From NCBI GenBank assembly GCA_024684395.1, contig JAIKWY010000074.1, positions 1 through 55,244 of the forward strand: a stretch of 55,244 bases of DNA, read 5' to 3'. Position 1 is the stretch's first letter. Every line of letters begins with the position of its first letter. The translations under genes and the position numbers were made by a program. Of this stretch, positions 9,501 to 17,922 are shown piece after piece. The stretch is from Oscillospiraceae bacterium. Lineage in GTDB: Bacteria > Bacillota > Clostridia > Oscillospirales > Ruminococcaceae. A model generated the notes under the pieces. That model was not told the DNA's origin. It saw only the letters and a list, made by a program, of their open reading frames with translations, and did not search any database.

Positions 9501-10604
9501 GTTGACGGCTGGGGCTTCCACTTCATGGCAGAATCTGCTGCACCGGCACTGGGCAAGAGCTTTGAGATCCGCAACATCGCTTTCCGCAATGTTCCCGAGG
9601 ATTGTGTCGGCATGGAGGGCGTGCAGGAGAGCTCCAAGCTCACGGCACCGGTCGAGAGATGCTGGATTCACAACTGCGAATTCTACAAGCCCTCGATCAG
9701 CAATCCTGCTGAGTCGGATAAGGCAGGCGGCGATGGTGCATGCGACTTCAAGCGCGGTCTTTACTTCACCAACAGCTATTGCTACTATGAAGGCTATCAC
9801 AAGACCAATCTCGTCGGCGCATCTGACAGCAACCTGCAGTTCCATCTGACCTATCACCACAACTACTGGAACAAGTGCGAATCGCGAGGACCGCTCGCAC
9901 GGCAGGCAAATATCCACATGTACAACAACATGTTCATCGGGCAGACCAGCTACTGCATGAATCCGAGAGCAAATGCTTACATCTTCTCGGAATACAACCT
10001 GTTTGACAGCTGCAAGAATCCGATGGAGGTCAAGCTGGGCGCTGTCAAGAGCTATCAGGATGTTCTGAACGGCTGCAAGGGCAGCATGGACGGCACGGTC
10101 GTTTCCGACAAGAGTCAGAAGGTCAATACCGACTGCCAGTATGCGAATTTTGACACCAATGCAACGATCTGCTACATTCCGTCCGGTGACTATTTCCTGC
10201 AGACCGACACTTCCAAGCTTGCTTCCTATTTCGAGGTCTACGGCGGCACGATGGATGAGACCAAGGTCGTCAACGGCACAACGACTGCGGATCAGACCGA
10301 GCAGCAGACTGAGCCCGCTGAGCAGCCGACTGAACCGGCCGAACAGCCTACATCTCCTGCTGAGCAGCCGACTGATACGCAGCTTCCGGCTGTCACCCTG
10401 TACGGTGATGTGGACTGCAGCGGCAGCGTGGATATCATTGATGTCATCACGCTGAACAAGAATCTGATGATCGGCGAGGAGATCTCTCCCCAGGGCAAGG
10501 CAAACTGCGATGTGAACCGCAGCGGTATGCCGGATGAGGCAGATTCGCTGAATATTCTGAAATACATCGTAGAGCTCATCCCTTCGCTTGATGACATTGC
10601 CTGA
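6600..10604 (+). CDS. Dockerin-bearing tandem pectate lyase (PL1-PL1)
   Basis: This is a secreted 1334-residue enzyme with a signal peptide (about 1-30). A first PL1 parallel beta-helix (about 45-510) carries GDGALDTKT and the catalytic RxPxxR signature at 359-364 (RHPRIR). A Pro/Thr/Gln linker (about 555-587), a small beta-rich carbohydrate-binding-like domain (about 589-700) and a second linker follow. The second PL1 domain (about 740-1220) has GDGACDFKRG and RGPLAR at 1096-1101. A TEPAEQP-type linker leads to a type I dockerin (1268-1334, GDVDCSGSVDIID and CDVNRSGMPDEAD). Both active-site signatures are intact. It should cut homogalacturonan by beta-elimination, Ca-dependent, docked to a cohesin scaffold. 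The catalytic domains are clearly different paralogues, not a recent duplication. Confidence 0.92.
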   Translation: MKTQVMKRTLAALLAAAAVVTSFGTGATQRTGFVSLTGSITAEAASTASVTVTASAGYAEGAYAEWQAVSGANGYNVYADGKQIDSMLIRQYAGCFRADVPGLKAGSHTLKIVPVISGKEDTSKAGETQVTSIAHDRSGFGWVKGTSSGAYNEDGTLKSNATVIYVTNATKDSVKATMTDKKGASVSVTGIQNILTTLKTNTNSGPVCIRCIGNITDPSTLMSGDLYVDTVTCGLTIEGIGADTTFNGFGLVIKKCSNVEVRNIGFMNCNSTEGDDVSLPAGNDHIWVHHCDMFYGDAGSDADQAKGDGALDTKTSSYITHSFNHFWDCGKCNLQGMKSESTENYITYHHNWYDHSDSRHPRIRTCTVHSYNNYFDGNAKYGIGVTMGASCFAENNYFRNCADPFLISGQGSEGGAVLSGETGGIIKAYGNEIVGAKALVTYTDNSSSFDVYVASARTEKVPSSVKALSGGSTYNNFDTDSGIMYNYTPDAAKDVPAKVMANAGRVQGGDFKWDFNDAVDDAEYHVNSQLKAALVAYKDQIVAIGSGFTNSTDGTPTVTPTPTDAPQQPTEAQAQPATQPAQQPSVPASAYIHNFTENGTSSSFYTISGNLSTSKGTVSYDGKTLTQCLKMESATSISFNAPSSGNLTLVFAEAAATVNLDGKKLTANNGIITADVSAGSHTLTKADAVNLFYMALAAEGGTSVTPDPTEPQSGEQDPTQPATQPADPGSNVDLNGIKVVSAGGWNEMLYVVYSGVKDADVTGVSYSGPASGTLQGDDLTYLVRDTSAGLRVDIPGVPAGSYSVSLTTAKGTIIQKGLEVNAQDRSGYAHFQYTDGVGAYTDSGTLKPGAIVLYVTNDNKDTVTVSAKDGTKVTGIGNILNSAGQDIGGGKTSNGGSKPNSNSGIIKKLAEDGTPLVVRIIGNVKAPSGLTAYDSTDFGGSVGDNGFMARMKSGKDVTIEGIGTDAVVDGWGFHFMAESAAPALGKSFEIRNIAFRNVPEDCVGMEGVQESSKLTAPVERCWIHNCEFYKPSISNPAESDKAGGDGACDFKRGLYFTNSYCYYEGYHKTNLVGASDSNLQFHLTYHHNYWNKCESRGPLARQANIHMYNNMFIGQTSYCMNPRANAYIFSEYNLFDSCKNPMEVKLGAVKSYQDVLNGCKGSMDGTVVSDKSQKVNTDCQYANFDTNATICYIPSGDYFLQTDTSKLASYFEVYGGTMDETKVVNGTTTADQTEQQTEPAEQPTEPAEQPTSPAEQPTDTQLPAVTLYGDVDCSGSVDIIDVITLNKNLMIGEEISPQGKANCDVNRSGMPDEADSLNILKYIVELIPSLDDIA

Positions 10605-10633
10605 TAACCCCCTTTCTCTATATTTCATCATGG

Positions 10634-10667
10634 AAAACGCACTTACCCTGCAGGGTAAGTGCGTTTT
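10634..10667. terminator. Bidirectional terminator
   Basis: A perfect 34-bp palindrome (AAAACGCACTTACCCTG and its complement) supplies a U-tail on both strands. It ends the pectate lyase on plus and element C on minus. Confidence 0.85.
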
Positions 10668-10800
10668 CGCCTGTGCAGCACAGAACAGGCATAGCTGCTG
10701 ACAGTATGTGTTGCAGCTAACAAAACCAAGTGATTTGGATTACTTCAAAATGTCTATATTTTAAATTTCTTTTGAAAGCAATTTCTGCTATATTACACAG
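10634..10800 (-). ncRNA. Dispersed small-RNA-like element, copy C
   Basis: The core CCAAATCACTTGGTTTTGTTAGCTGCAACACATACTGTCAGCAGC runs into the shared palindromic terminator. It points against the flanking plus-strand genes and follows no minus-strand gene, so it would need its own promoter, which I cannot see clearly. A 39-codon ORF (10717-10836, starting MRAELCNAEAQ) ends in the same ITWFC residues as copies B, D and E, but has no convincing ribosome binding site. Confidence 0.45.
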
Positions 10801-10896
10801 CGTTTGTGCTTCTGCATTGCACAGCTCCGCTCTCATGTTCTTCTGAATGGCTCGGCAATATTCCGCATTCTGTCAGTAACAGGGCACAAAATGTGA

Positions 10897-10925
10897 TTGA
10901 CACGATCAGCGAATCATGCTATAAT
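10897..10925 (+). promoter_or_regulatory. Promoter of the CE2-like esterase
   Basis: A consensus TTGACA (10897-10902), 17 bp and TGC-TATAAT (10920-10925) lie about 40 bp upstream of the start at 10970. Confidence 0.8.
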
Positions 10926-10969
10926 TTCATAATAACATGTTGCTGCAACCAAAAGAAAGGAGCGAGCAT

Positions 10970-12643
10970 ATGAAGAAAAGAATCGCAGCACTCGCTGCTG
11001 TTTGTATCATATCTGTCAGCCTGACAGGCGCAGCGAAAGCCTGGACGCCGGATGACATCCGCACGCTGCAAACGGGTCTGCTGACGACGGGAGCGCCTGG
11101 CGTCTACGACCTCGATCAAAACGGCGTTGTCGATGTATTCGATCTGGGGCTGCTGAAGCGTGCCATGAACGAGAGTGGCGAAGTCACAGTACAGAGTATC
11201 CCGCTCACAGCGGAGAACGCAAAGCTACAGAGCCGGACGGTCGAAAAGGACGGCGTTCTCTGGCTCGTGCAGAGCGGCTCGGCGGCAGAATTCACCGTTC
11301 GTGGACAGAATGCCGCTCTCACGCTGAAAGGCAGCAGCGGTATCCACAACAAGGCGGATTATCGTCCCCGCTATGCAGTGTATGTGGATGGCGAGCTGCT
11401 CTGCGACAAGATCATGGATACCGAAACGGCGACCGTAGCACTCTGGGACAATGCCGATCGGACTGCAAGTGTCAAGGTCATGCTGCTCTCAGAGGCGATG
11501 TACGGCGGCATCGGTATCCAGAGTGTTGATGTGGAAAGCGGCACATCTGCGCCTGTCACGCCTGCTGCAAAGAAATCGCTGAAAATCGGATTTATCGGGG
11601 ATTCCATCACCTGCGCCTATGGCGTAGAGGGCGCATCGCAGGGCGACTCGTTCAAGACCTCTACGGAGAATTTCTCCAAATCCTACGCCTACCTGACTGC
11701 ACAGAAGCTCGGCGCTGATTATACGACCTGCTGCTACAGCGGTCACGGCATCGTGTCCGGCTATTCCTCGGACGGTGCAAGAAATACGGAGAGCCTCATT
11801 CCGGATTGCTATGAAGTTTCGAGCAAATTTGCGGATTACGGCTCTGCATGGGACTTCGCTGATCCGTGCGATGCGGTTGTCATCAACCTGGGCACGAACG
11901 ACATCAACTATGTTGCCAAGGATCCTGAGACACGGGGTCCGGAATTTGTGGAGGCTTACAAGGCGTTCCTGCAAACTGTCCGCAAACACGAACCGGATGC
12001 AGCGATCATCTGCACAGTGGGCACGATGGGCGGCGATGACATCTACACGCTGATCGAACAGGCTGTCAGTGAGTGCGGCGATGCGAAGGTGAGCTGCTAC
12101 TTCTCCAAGACACACTCGATGTCTGACGGGCTCGGCTCCGACTGGCATCCCTCTGAAAAGACGCAGCAGAACAGCGCCTATGTTCTTGCTGACAAGATCT
12201 GTCAGGCGCTCGGTCTGGAATCGGACGGCATCGGTCTGAATGCAGCAGATACGGCGAACTACGACCTTACTTTGGAAGGCACGGCAAACGCTGCGCATTA
12301 TGTGAGCGATTTTGACAAGAGCTTCTGGGTCAATACCGTAACCGGCGGCACAGCGCCTACGGATGTGCAGGCGGTTCTCTCTGGGATGACGCTCAAAGCG
12401 GGCGGCACCTACCGGCTCACGTTCAGCTGTACGGGTGCCGAATCGGAGTTTCCCGTTGTCATCCGTTCCGGCAATACAACGATGTTTGAGAGCATCGCAT
12501 CCGCTGCAGCAGACGGCGCAAATTTCGATGAGACATTTACCATAGAACAGGCTTCCTCGGATGCAGAGCTTGCGTTTCTGCTCGGCGGAAAGGATTCCTA
12601 CAGCGTGACACTGCGGGATATTTCGCTGGTGCGTATACAATAG
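10970..12643 (+). CDS. Secreted SGNH/CE2-like carbohydrate esterase with N-terminal half dockerin
   Basis: I chose the ATG at 10970 because AAAGGAGCGAGCAT precedes it and a signal peptide follows directly (MKKRIAALAAVCIISVSLTG); an upstream ATG at 10937 lacks both. The 557-residue product has a short dockerin-like helix plus one Ca loop (DLDQNGVVDVFDLGLLKRA, about 40-60). A jelly-roll domain of the CE2 N-terminal kind (about 70-190) follows. Next is an SGNH hydrolase with nucleophile S212 in GDSI, GTNDIN block III and the D391-x-H393 pair in DWHPS. A C-terminal beta-sandwich (about 430-557) is probably a carbohydrate-binding module. It probably deacetylates pectin or xylan; the pectinase neighbours favour pectin, which is inference. 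Confidence 0.82.
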   Translation: MKKRIAALAAVCIISVSLTGAAKAWTPDDIRTLQTGLLTTGAPGVYDLDQNGVVDVFDLGLLKRAMNESGEVTVQSIPLTAENAKLQSRTVEKDGVLWLVQSGSAAEFTVRGQNAALTLKGSSGIHNKADYRPRYAVYVDGELLCDKIMDTETATVALWDNADRTASVKVMLLSEAMYGGIGIQSVDVESGTSAPVTPAAKKSLKIGFIGDSITCAYGVEGASQGDSFKTSTENFSKSYAYLTAQKLGADYTTCCYSGHGIVSGYSSDGARNTESLIPDCYEVSSKFADYGSAWDFADPCDAVVINLGTNDINYVAKDPETRGPEFVEAYKAFLQTVRKHEPDAAIICTVGTMGGDDIYTLIEQAVSECGDAKVSCYFSKTHSMSDGLGSDWHPSEKTQQNSAYVLADKICQALGLESDGIGLNAADTANYDLTLEGTANAAHYVSDFDKSFWVNTVTGGTAPTDVQAVLSGMTLKAGGTYRLTFSCTGAESEFPVVIRSGNTTMFESIASAAADGANFDETFTIEQASSDAELAFLLGGKDSYSVTLRDISLVRIQ

Positions 12644-12770
12644 AACTGCGCTCCGACAGGAGGAACAAAGATACATTCAAGAGCTTTACACTTTGCCTTC
12701 CTCGCATCGGCAACATTGCTGACAGTATCGATGTCAGTCAGCGCCGCTGAAATATACGTGATTGCAAAAA

Positions 12771-12797
12771 AACAGCCGGGTGGGTACCCGGCTGTTT
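12771..12797. terminator. Bidirectional terminator between esterase and AraC regulator
   Basis: AACAGCCGGGT/ACCCGGCTGTT carries T-runs on both strands and separates two convergent genes. The preceding stretch 12644-12770 holds no gene. Confidence 0.85.
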
Positions 12798-13577
12798 TCA
12801 GTTCTGCTTATCCTTCCTGTATTTCTGGGGTGAAACACAGGCATATTTCTGGAATGTCCGTGAAAAATGAGAATAATCGGCGTAGCCGCATTTCTGGGAG
12901 ATCTCCACTGCCGGAAGATCGGTATTGACCAGGAGCTGCTTTGCCAGCTCCATGCGGCTCGTCAGAATATCTTTGGAGCAGGAAATCCCGTAACGCTGCT
13001 TGTAGAGCCTCTGGAAATGCACCGGAGACAGACTGAGCTTTTCTGCAATGACCGGGATCGACCAATCGGTTTCCGGTGAGCTGTAGATCTCATGACGGAT
13101 CGCATCAAGCTGCGCATCATAATGCGTTTTCTGACAAGCCTGTTTCGGATCGTAGCAGCTCTTGATCTGTTGGAAGATCGCCTGCATCAGGCAGCGGATC
13201 GTTGCTTCTTTTTCGGAGTTTTCAGATGCATGGAGCGATACGCAGAGGCGGATCAATTCTGAGACAACATCGGAATCAAGTGGGATCGGCACATTACATG
13301 CTATACCGAGCTCCTTCAGAAAAGCTTCATCGCCTTCCTCCAGATCAAACCGGATCCAGTCGTCCACATATTCCTCGCCGTCAGCAAACAGGCAGTGCGG
13401 GAAGCAACTCTCGACTACAAAGGCAGTGTTCTTCCGGACGCTGTACTCCAGTTCACCCATCTTTACGACTGCTTTAGACTGGATCAGAATGATCTGCATT
13501 CCGTGGATGCCATTCGGTCGAACGATCCGGAGGCTATCCGGATGTCTCCATTGCCAGCCCGCCATATTGATCTGCAT
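12798..13577 (-). CDS. AraC-family transcriptional regulator with cupin-type sensor
   Basis: The 259-residue protein has an N-terminal beta-rich AraC_binding domain (about 1-150) and a C-terminal pair of helix-turn-helix motifs (about 165-255; IPVIAEKLSLSPVHFQRLYKQ and VEISQKCGYADYSHFSRTF). It is transcribed divergently from the PL11 lyase gene with a roughly 230-bp shared promoter region. It is therefore the obvious local regulator of rhamnogalacturonan breakdown (inference from position). GGGAGGGA precedes the ATG. Confidence 0.88.
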   Translation of the reverse strand: MQINMAGWQWRHPDSLRIVRPNGIHGMQIILIQSKAVVKMGELEYSVRKNTAFVVESCFPHCLFADGEEYVDDWIRFDLEEGDEAFLKELGIACNVPIPLDSDVVSELIRLCVSLHASENSEKEATIRCLMQAIFQQIKSCYDPKQACQKTHYDAQLDAIRHEIYSSPETDWSIPVIAEKLSLSPVHFQRLYKQRYGISCSKDILTSRMELAKQLLVNTDLPAVEISQKCGYADYSHFSRTFQKYACVSPQKYRKDKQN

Positions 13578-13612
13578 CGCATTCCCTCCCTCTGCATTTG
13601 ATGCTTATTTTC

Positions 13613-13641
13613 ATTTTATCATACATGACCGGGAATGTCAA
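13613..13641 (-). promoter_or_regulatory. Promoter of the AraC regulator
   Basis: TTGACA (13636-13641), 17 bp and TAAAAT (13613-13618) direct leftward transcription. Confidence 0.7.
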
Positions 13642-13709
13642 GGCATTCAATTTCGATTGCACCGATACGTTCGTGATGTGAAACCGCAAATAGGTGATCA
13701 AAATATGCA

Positions 13710-13738
13710 TTGCCATTTTGGGCTTCAGATGGTATTAT
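13710..13738 (+). promoter_or_regulatory. Promoter of the PL11 lyase
   Basis: TTGCCA (13710-13715), 17 bp and TATTAT (13733-13738) form a weaker promoter than its neighbours, as expected for an activator-dependent gene. The divergent AraC promoter lies about 70 bp away. Confidence 0.6.
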
Positions 13739-13808
13739 AGTTGTAACAGCTCATGAGTGTGCAGTACGATAAAAAGAAAAGCGATCTGATTTCAAAGGGA
13801 GGAAAGCA

Positions 13809-16394
13809 ATGGCAAACAGAAAGAAAATGCTGGCGGCAGTGACGGCGATGACCTTCCTGGCAACAGCAGCAAATTCGCTGTGTATCCCGTTCAGTTCCAA
13901 TGCGGCATACGGCGTTGGCGGAAACGGCACAGCGATTATGGAATATCTTGACAGGGGTATTTATGCTGTGAAAAGCGGCAGCGGGATGTTCGTAAGCTGG
14001 CGCTGGAATGCGGACGATGCGGATGATGCAGAATTCCGGCTGTACCGTGATGATACGCTCATCTACACGAGCAAAGCCGGTGATCCGACCTGCTTTCAGG
14101 ACAATGGCGGCAGTGCTGCTTCCGGATACCGTGTGGACTGTATCGCAGGCGGAAAGATCGTAAATTCACAGGCCTGCAAATTCAGCTCCGGCAGCAATTA
14201 CTTTGACGTCAAGCTCAACAGTCCCGGCAGTCAGTATTCGCCGAATGACTGCTGTGTCGGTGATGTGGACGGCGATGGTCAGTACGAGATCTTTCTGAAA
14301 TGGGATCCCTCCAATTCCAAGGACAATTCCCAGAGCGGTGCAACGGATAAGGTCTATATTGACTGCTACACCCTTGAAGGTAAGCAGCTCTGGCGTGTGG
14401 ATCTGGGGATCAATATCCGGGCAGGACAGCACTACACGCAGATGTGTGTAGCGGATTTCGACTGCGACGGCAGGGCAGAGCTCATCACCAAAACCGCAGA
14501 CGGCACCAAGGACGGCAGGGGCAAGGTCATTGGTGACGGATCAAAGGATTACCGGACAGGCACCGGAACGATCCTCACTGGTCCTGAGTATCTCACGCTG
14601 TTTGACGGACAGACGGGTGCTGCACTGGATACGATCGAATTTCCCGTTCCGAGAGGAACTGCGACCGGCGATACTGCCAAGAAGACCTGGGGCGATGATT
14701 ACGGGAACCGCTGCGAGCGGATGAACAGTGGCATTGCCTATCTCGATGGTGTTCATCCGTCTGCGATCTACGGCAGAGGCTATTATACCCGTCTCACCTG
14801 GTCGGCGGTCGATGTGAAAAACGGAAAGCTTGTCAAGCGCTGGGTATACGACACCGGGTTTGACAAGAAAACGCCCGGCTGGGGCTGCGGTAATCACAAT
14901 GTCATGGTTGCTGACGGCGACAATGACGGCAAACAGGAGATCTATACCGGCGGCAATTGCATAGATGACAATGGTAAACTGCTCTGGACAGCCGGGACGC
15001 TCCACGGTGATGCCATGCATGTGGGTGATCTGATCCCCGATCACGAGGGGCTTGAGGTCTGGGAATGTCATGAAGACAATCCATACGGCGAGAGCTGCTT
15101 TGATGCAAAGACCGGAAAAACGCTTTTCCATATCAATAACACCAAGGACACCGGACGGTGTGCTGCTGACAACGTATGGGCTGGCAGCAAGGGCGCAGAG
15201 TTCTGGGGCGCTGCGGACGGAAATGTCTACAACACATCCGGCAAGAAGATCGGCGGAACCAGACCGGCACAGAACTTCTTCATCTACTGGGACGGTGACC
15301 TGGAAAGAGAGATCCTCGACGGTACCAAGATCTCCAAGATGACGGCTGCCGATACCGTTAAAGCAATCTTTACCGCACAGGGCTGCGGCTCCAACAATAG
15401 TTCCAAATCCGTTCCCTGCATGACGGTGGATCTGTTCGGCGACTGGCGTGAAGAACTCATCCTGCGCACGGATGATAACAAAGGGCTGCGCATCTGGTGT
15501 ACGACCGATACGACCAAAGTGCGGCTTACAACACTCATGCACGATATGCAGTACCGTGCCCAGAACTGCTGTCAGCAGTCCTCGTACAACCAGCCGCCGC
15601 ATGTGAGCTATTACCTTGGCAGCGATGCACCGCTGCCCGAGCGTCCTCAGATTTTGCTGAACAATCAAGCCCCCGGATCCGATATTCCGGCAGAGACGTT
15701 ACCGGCGACTGAACCGTCGGAATCTACGGAACCGGTTACTGAGATTCCGTCAAAGCCCACAAGCGAGATCCAGGATGGCACGCTACTCCAGCTCCGGAAT
15801 GCGGGGAGCGGGCTGTATCTCTCCTTGGAAGGAACCGCCGCCGACAACACGAATCTTGTCCAGGGGCAGAAAACCAGCTTCAAAGCGGTAGATGCCGGGG
15901 ACGGATGGTTCTATCTGATCGCACAGACTGGTGACGGTGATACGTATGCAGTCGATGTTCACGCCAAGAAGACGGAAAACGGCACAAACATTGAATTGTA
16001 CACGTTCAACCAGGGCGAGAACCAGAAATTCCGGTTTGAGAAACAGGCGGACGGCAGCTTCACGATCCTGACAAAGATCTCCGGCGGGACTTCCTGCATC
16101 GAGATCGAGGCGGGAACAAAGGATACAGGCGCCAATGTGCAGGAGTGGGAAGTCAACGGCGGTGCCAACCAGAAGTGGTTTGTGGAGACGGCTTCTGCGA
16201 GAACAGACAGCATCAGCGGCGATGTCAACAGTGACGGCAGATTCGACACGATGGATGTGATCCTGTTGCAGCAGTGGCTGCTTGCGGTTCCGGGAACGGA
16301 GCTGGAGAACTGGCAAGCCGGTGATCTGTTTGCGGACGGTCAGCTTGATATATTTGATCTGAGCTGCATGAAAAAGCTGCTGACAAGCAAATAA
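13809..16394 (+). CDS. Rhamnogalacturonan lyase (PL11) with CBM13-like lectin and dockerin
   Basis: The 861-residue secreted protein has a signal peptide of about 33 residues. It is followed by the PL11 fold: an N-terminal beta domain (about 36-140) and then an eight-bladed propeller with repeated Ca-binding D-x-D-x-D/N-G blades (VGDVDGDGQYEIFLKW, VADFDCDGRAELITKT, GNHNVMVADGDNDGKQEI) up to about 615. After a Thr/Pro/Glu linker comes a ricin-B-like lectin (about 655-795, with NQKF/NQKW repeats). A type I dockerin (about 802-861, GDVNSDGRFDTMD and GDLFADGQLDIFD) ends the protein. It should cleave the rhamnose-galacturonate backbone of RG-I as a cellulosome component. GGGAGGAAAGCA precedes the start. 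Confidence 0.92.
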   Translation: MANRKKMLAAVTAMTFLATAANSLCIPFSSNAAYGVGGNGTAIMEYLDRGIYAVKSGSGMFVSWRWNADDADDAEFRLYRDDTLIYTSKAGDPTCFQDNGGSAASGYRVDCIAGGKIVNSQACKFSSGSNYFDVKLNSPGSQYSPNDCCVGDVDGDGQYEIFLKWDPSNSKDNSQSGATDKVYIDCYTLEGKQLWRVDLGINIRAGQHYTQMCVADFDCDGRAELITKTADGTKDGRGKVIGDGSKDYRTGTGTILTGPEYLTLFDGQTGAALDTIEFPVPRGTATGDTAKKTWGDDYGNRCERMNSGIAYLDGVHPSAIYGRGYYTRLTWSAVDVKNGKLVKRWVYDTGFDKKTPGWGCGNHNVMVADGDNDGKQEIYTGGNCIDDNGKLLWTAGTLHGDAMHVGDLIPDHEGLEVWECHEDNPYGESCFDAKTGKTLFHINNTKDTGRCAADNVWAGSKGAEFWGAADGNVYNTSGKKIGGTRPAQNFFIYWDGDLEREILDGTKISKMTAADTVKAIFTAQGCGSNNSSKSVPCMTVDLFGDWREELILRTDDNKGLRIWCTTDTTKVRLTTLMHDMQYRAQNCCQQSSYNQPPHVSYYLGSDAPLPERPQILLNNQAPGSDIPAETLPATEPSESTEPVTEIPSKPTSEIQDGTLLQLRNAGSGLYLSLEGTAADNTNLVQGQKTSFKAVDAGDGWFYLIAQTGDGDTYAVDVHAKKTENGTNIELYTFNQGENQKFRFEKQADGSFTILTKISGGTSCIEIEAGTKDTGANVQEWEVNGGANQKWFVETASARTDSISGDVNSDGRFDTMDVILLQQWLLAVPGTELENWQAGDLFADGQLDIFDLSCMKKLLTSK

Positions 16395-16455
16395 CGGTGC
16401 TCCCTGACTGCGCATAGGGAGTGCAGTCCTATCATAATAACGAGGGGAAAACAGG

Positions 16456-16494
16456 ACCCGCACGCTTGAAGGGCAGCGTGCGGGTTCGTGTTAT
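16456..16494 (+). terminator. Terminator of the PL11 lyase gene
   Basis: ACCCGCACGCT/AGCGTGCGGGT with an 8-nt loop is followed by TCGTGTT. Confidence 0.7.
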
Positions 16495-16543
16495 GGAGTA
16501 GCTTTGTTTTCTGTCAGCAGTATTCGGAAAACGCCTGTTCCCC

Positions 16544-16572
16544 TTGCCGTCCTTCACGAAATATGGTATACT
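16544..16572 (+). promoter_or_regulatory. Promoter of the aldo/keto reductase
   Basis: TTGCCG (16544-16549), 17 bp and TATACT (16567-16572) precede the start at 16610, with GAAAGGAG in between. Confidence 0.65.
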
Positions 16573-16609
16573 ATATGCATGAAATTTTCTCCCTGAAAGG
16601 AGCATCCTC

Positions 16610-17605
16610 ATGTGGAATGCAAATGATAACCGCTATGAAGCGATGCAGTACCGCCGCTGCGGTGCGAGTGGTCTGAAACTCCCGGCGATCTCGCTGGGAC
16701 TCTGGCAGAATTTTGGCGCCGGTTCCTCCTTTGCCAATGCAGAGGCAATGTGCCGCACTGCATTCGATCACGGCATCACGCACTTCGATCTTGCCAACAA
16801 CTACGGGCATCCCTACAATGGCAGCGCCGAGGAGAATTTCGGACGCATCCTGAAAAACGGGCTCGGTGCCTACCGTGACGAACTCTGCATCTCGACCAAG
16901 GCAGGCTACGAGATGTGGGCGGGGCCTTACGGCGACAGGGGTGGTTCCCGGAAATATCTCATCGCTTCCCTTGACCAGAGCCTGAGGCGGATGGGGCTGG
17001 ACTATGTGGATATCTTCTATCACCATGTCTATGACCCGGAAACGCCTCTCGAGGAGACGGCACTTGCGCTGGATCAGATCGTCCGGCAGGGGAAGGCACT
17101 TTATGTCGGAATCTCGAATTATGACCGTGCGCATACCACAAAAATGCAGAAGCTGCTTCATGAGCTGCACACACCATTCATCGTCAACCAGCCGTCCTAT
17201 TCCATGCTCAACCGCTGGGTGGAGGAGGATATGCTCGATGCGTATTGCTTGGAAAACGGGCTTGGTCTGGCAGTGTTCTCTCCGCTTGCGCAGGGTCTTC
17301 TGACGGACCGCTATCTGCACGGCATTCCGGAGGATTCCCGTATCAGCAAGGGTAACACCTGGGTCGGTTCACAGCTCACAGAAGAGATGCTCGCAAAGCT
17401 CCGTGCGCTCAATGAGATCGCAAAGAAACGCTGGCAGTCGCTCTCGCAGCTGGCGATCGCATGGCTCCTGCATCATCCGGCTGTGACAACCGTCCTGGTC
17501 GGAGCAAGCCGCCCGGAGCAGATCATCCACAATGTCGATGCGCTCACGCATCCGGATTTTACGGAGGACGAGCTGCAGCAGATCGAGGAGATCCTGAACG
17601 GATGA
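16610..17605 (+). CDS. Aldo/keto reductase of the YghZ type
   Basis: The 331-residue cytoplasmic (beta/alpha)8 oxidoreductase keeps the catalytic tetrad D60, Y65 (DLANNYG), K97 (STKAGY) and H138/139 (YHHVYDP), plus the C-terminal NADP site (VLVGASRPEQI). Sequence and length fit the YghZ/L-glyceraldehyde-3-phosphate reductase subgroup (AKR14). These enzymes reduce aldehydes such as methylglyoxal and L-glyceraldehyde-3-phosphate. It has its own promoter, so a link to the neighbouring lyases is only positional. Confidence 0.88.
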   Translation: MWNANDNRYEAMQYRRCGASGLKLPAISLGLWQNFGAGSSFANAEAMCRTAFDHGITHFDLANNYGHPYNGSAEENFGRILKNGLGAYRDELCISTKAGYEMWAGPYGDRGGSRKYLIASLDQSLRRMGLDYVDIFYHHVYDPETPLEETALALDQIVRQGKALYVGISNYDRAHTTKMQKLLHELHTPFIVNQPSYSMLNRWVEEDMLDAYCLENGLGLAVFSPLAQGLLTDRYLHGIPEDSRISKGNTWVGSQLTEEMLAKLRALNEIAKKRWQSLSQLAIAWLLHHPAVTTVLVGASRPEQIIHNVDALTHPDFTEDELQQIEEILNG

Positions 17606-17631
17606 TAGACAGAATAACCAGGAGTCGTACC

Positions 17632-17850
17632 AAAATTCACCCTCATCGCATGTGATACGATGAGGGTGATTGTGATTATGCGATCAGTAATCGGTTCAGA
17701 TTACTTGTTCTGCGAGATTGCCGCCTGTGTTGCAGCTAACAAAACCAAGTGATTGAAAGTTGTTGAAAATGGCTGTATTTCACGCTTCCATGATCTTATT
17801 GGATCAAGCAGCTCTTCAAAGCCATAGATTTCACTACTGGCAGCATCATA
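17632..17850 (-). ncRNA. Dispersed small-RNA-like element, copy D
   Basis: It lies just downstream of the LRR/CAP gene on the same strand. A promoter-like TTGATT (17880-17885), 18 bp and TATGAT (17856-17861) overlap that gene's terminator tail. The core TCAATCACTTGGTTTTGTTAGCTGCAACACAGGCGGCAAT is followed by TAATC/GATTA, a hairpin shared with F and G, and a terminator CACCCTCATCG/CGATGAGGGTG (17639-17668). The start of the basic ORF survives (ATGGCTTTGAAGAGC at 17825) but stops after nine codons. With copy D, the 317-bp gap after the aldo/keto reductase is fully accounted for. Confidence 0.55.
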
Positions 17851-17875
17851 TGTATATCATACATATACATTGTCT

Positions 17876-17908
17876 GAAAAATCAAGAGCCGGGCTTGATG
17901 CCCGGCTC
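17876..17908 (-). terminator. Terminator of the LRR/CAP/dockerin gene
   Basis: GAGCCGGG/CCCGGCTC is followed on the minus strand by TTGATTTTT. The same hairpin recurs on plus at 24801 after the subtilisin gene. Confidence 0.75.
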
Positions 17909-17922
17909 AGAATGTTTAGGTT

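Noticed and set aside
6492-10631. A 1379-codon open frame on the minus strand
   Set aside because: It is antisense to the PL1-PL1 gene, which has recognisable domains, a signal peptide and a ribosome binding site. The antisense product is low-complexity Ile/Arg/Leu/Gly-rich with no family pattern and arises from codon bias.
14541-15668. A long minus-strand frame inside the PL11 gene
   Set aside because: It is a shadow of the lyase codons with no start signal or domain.
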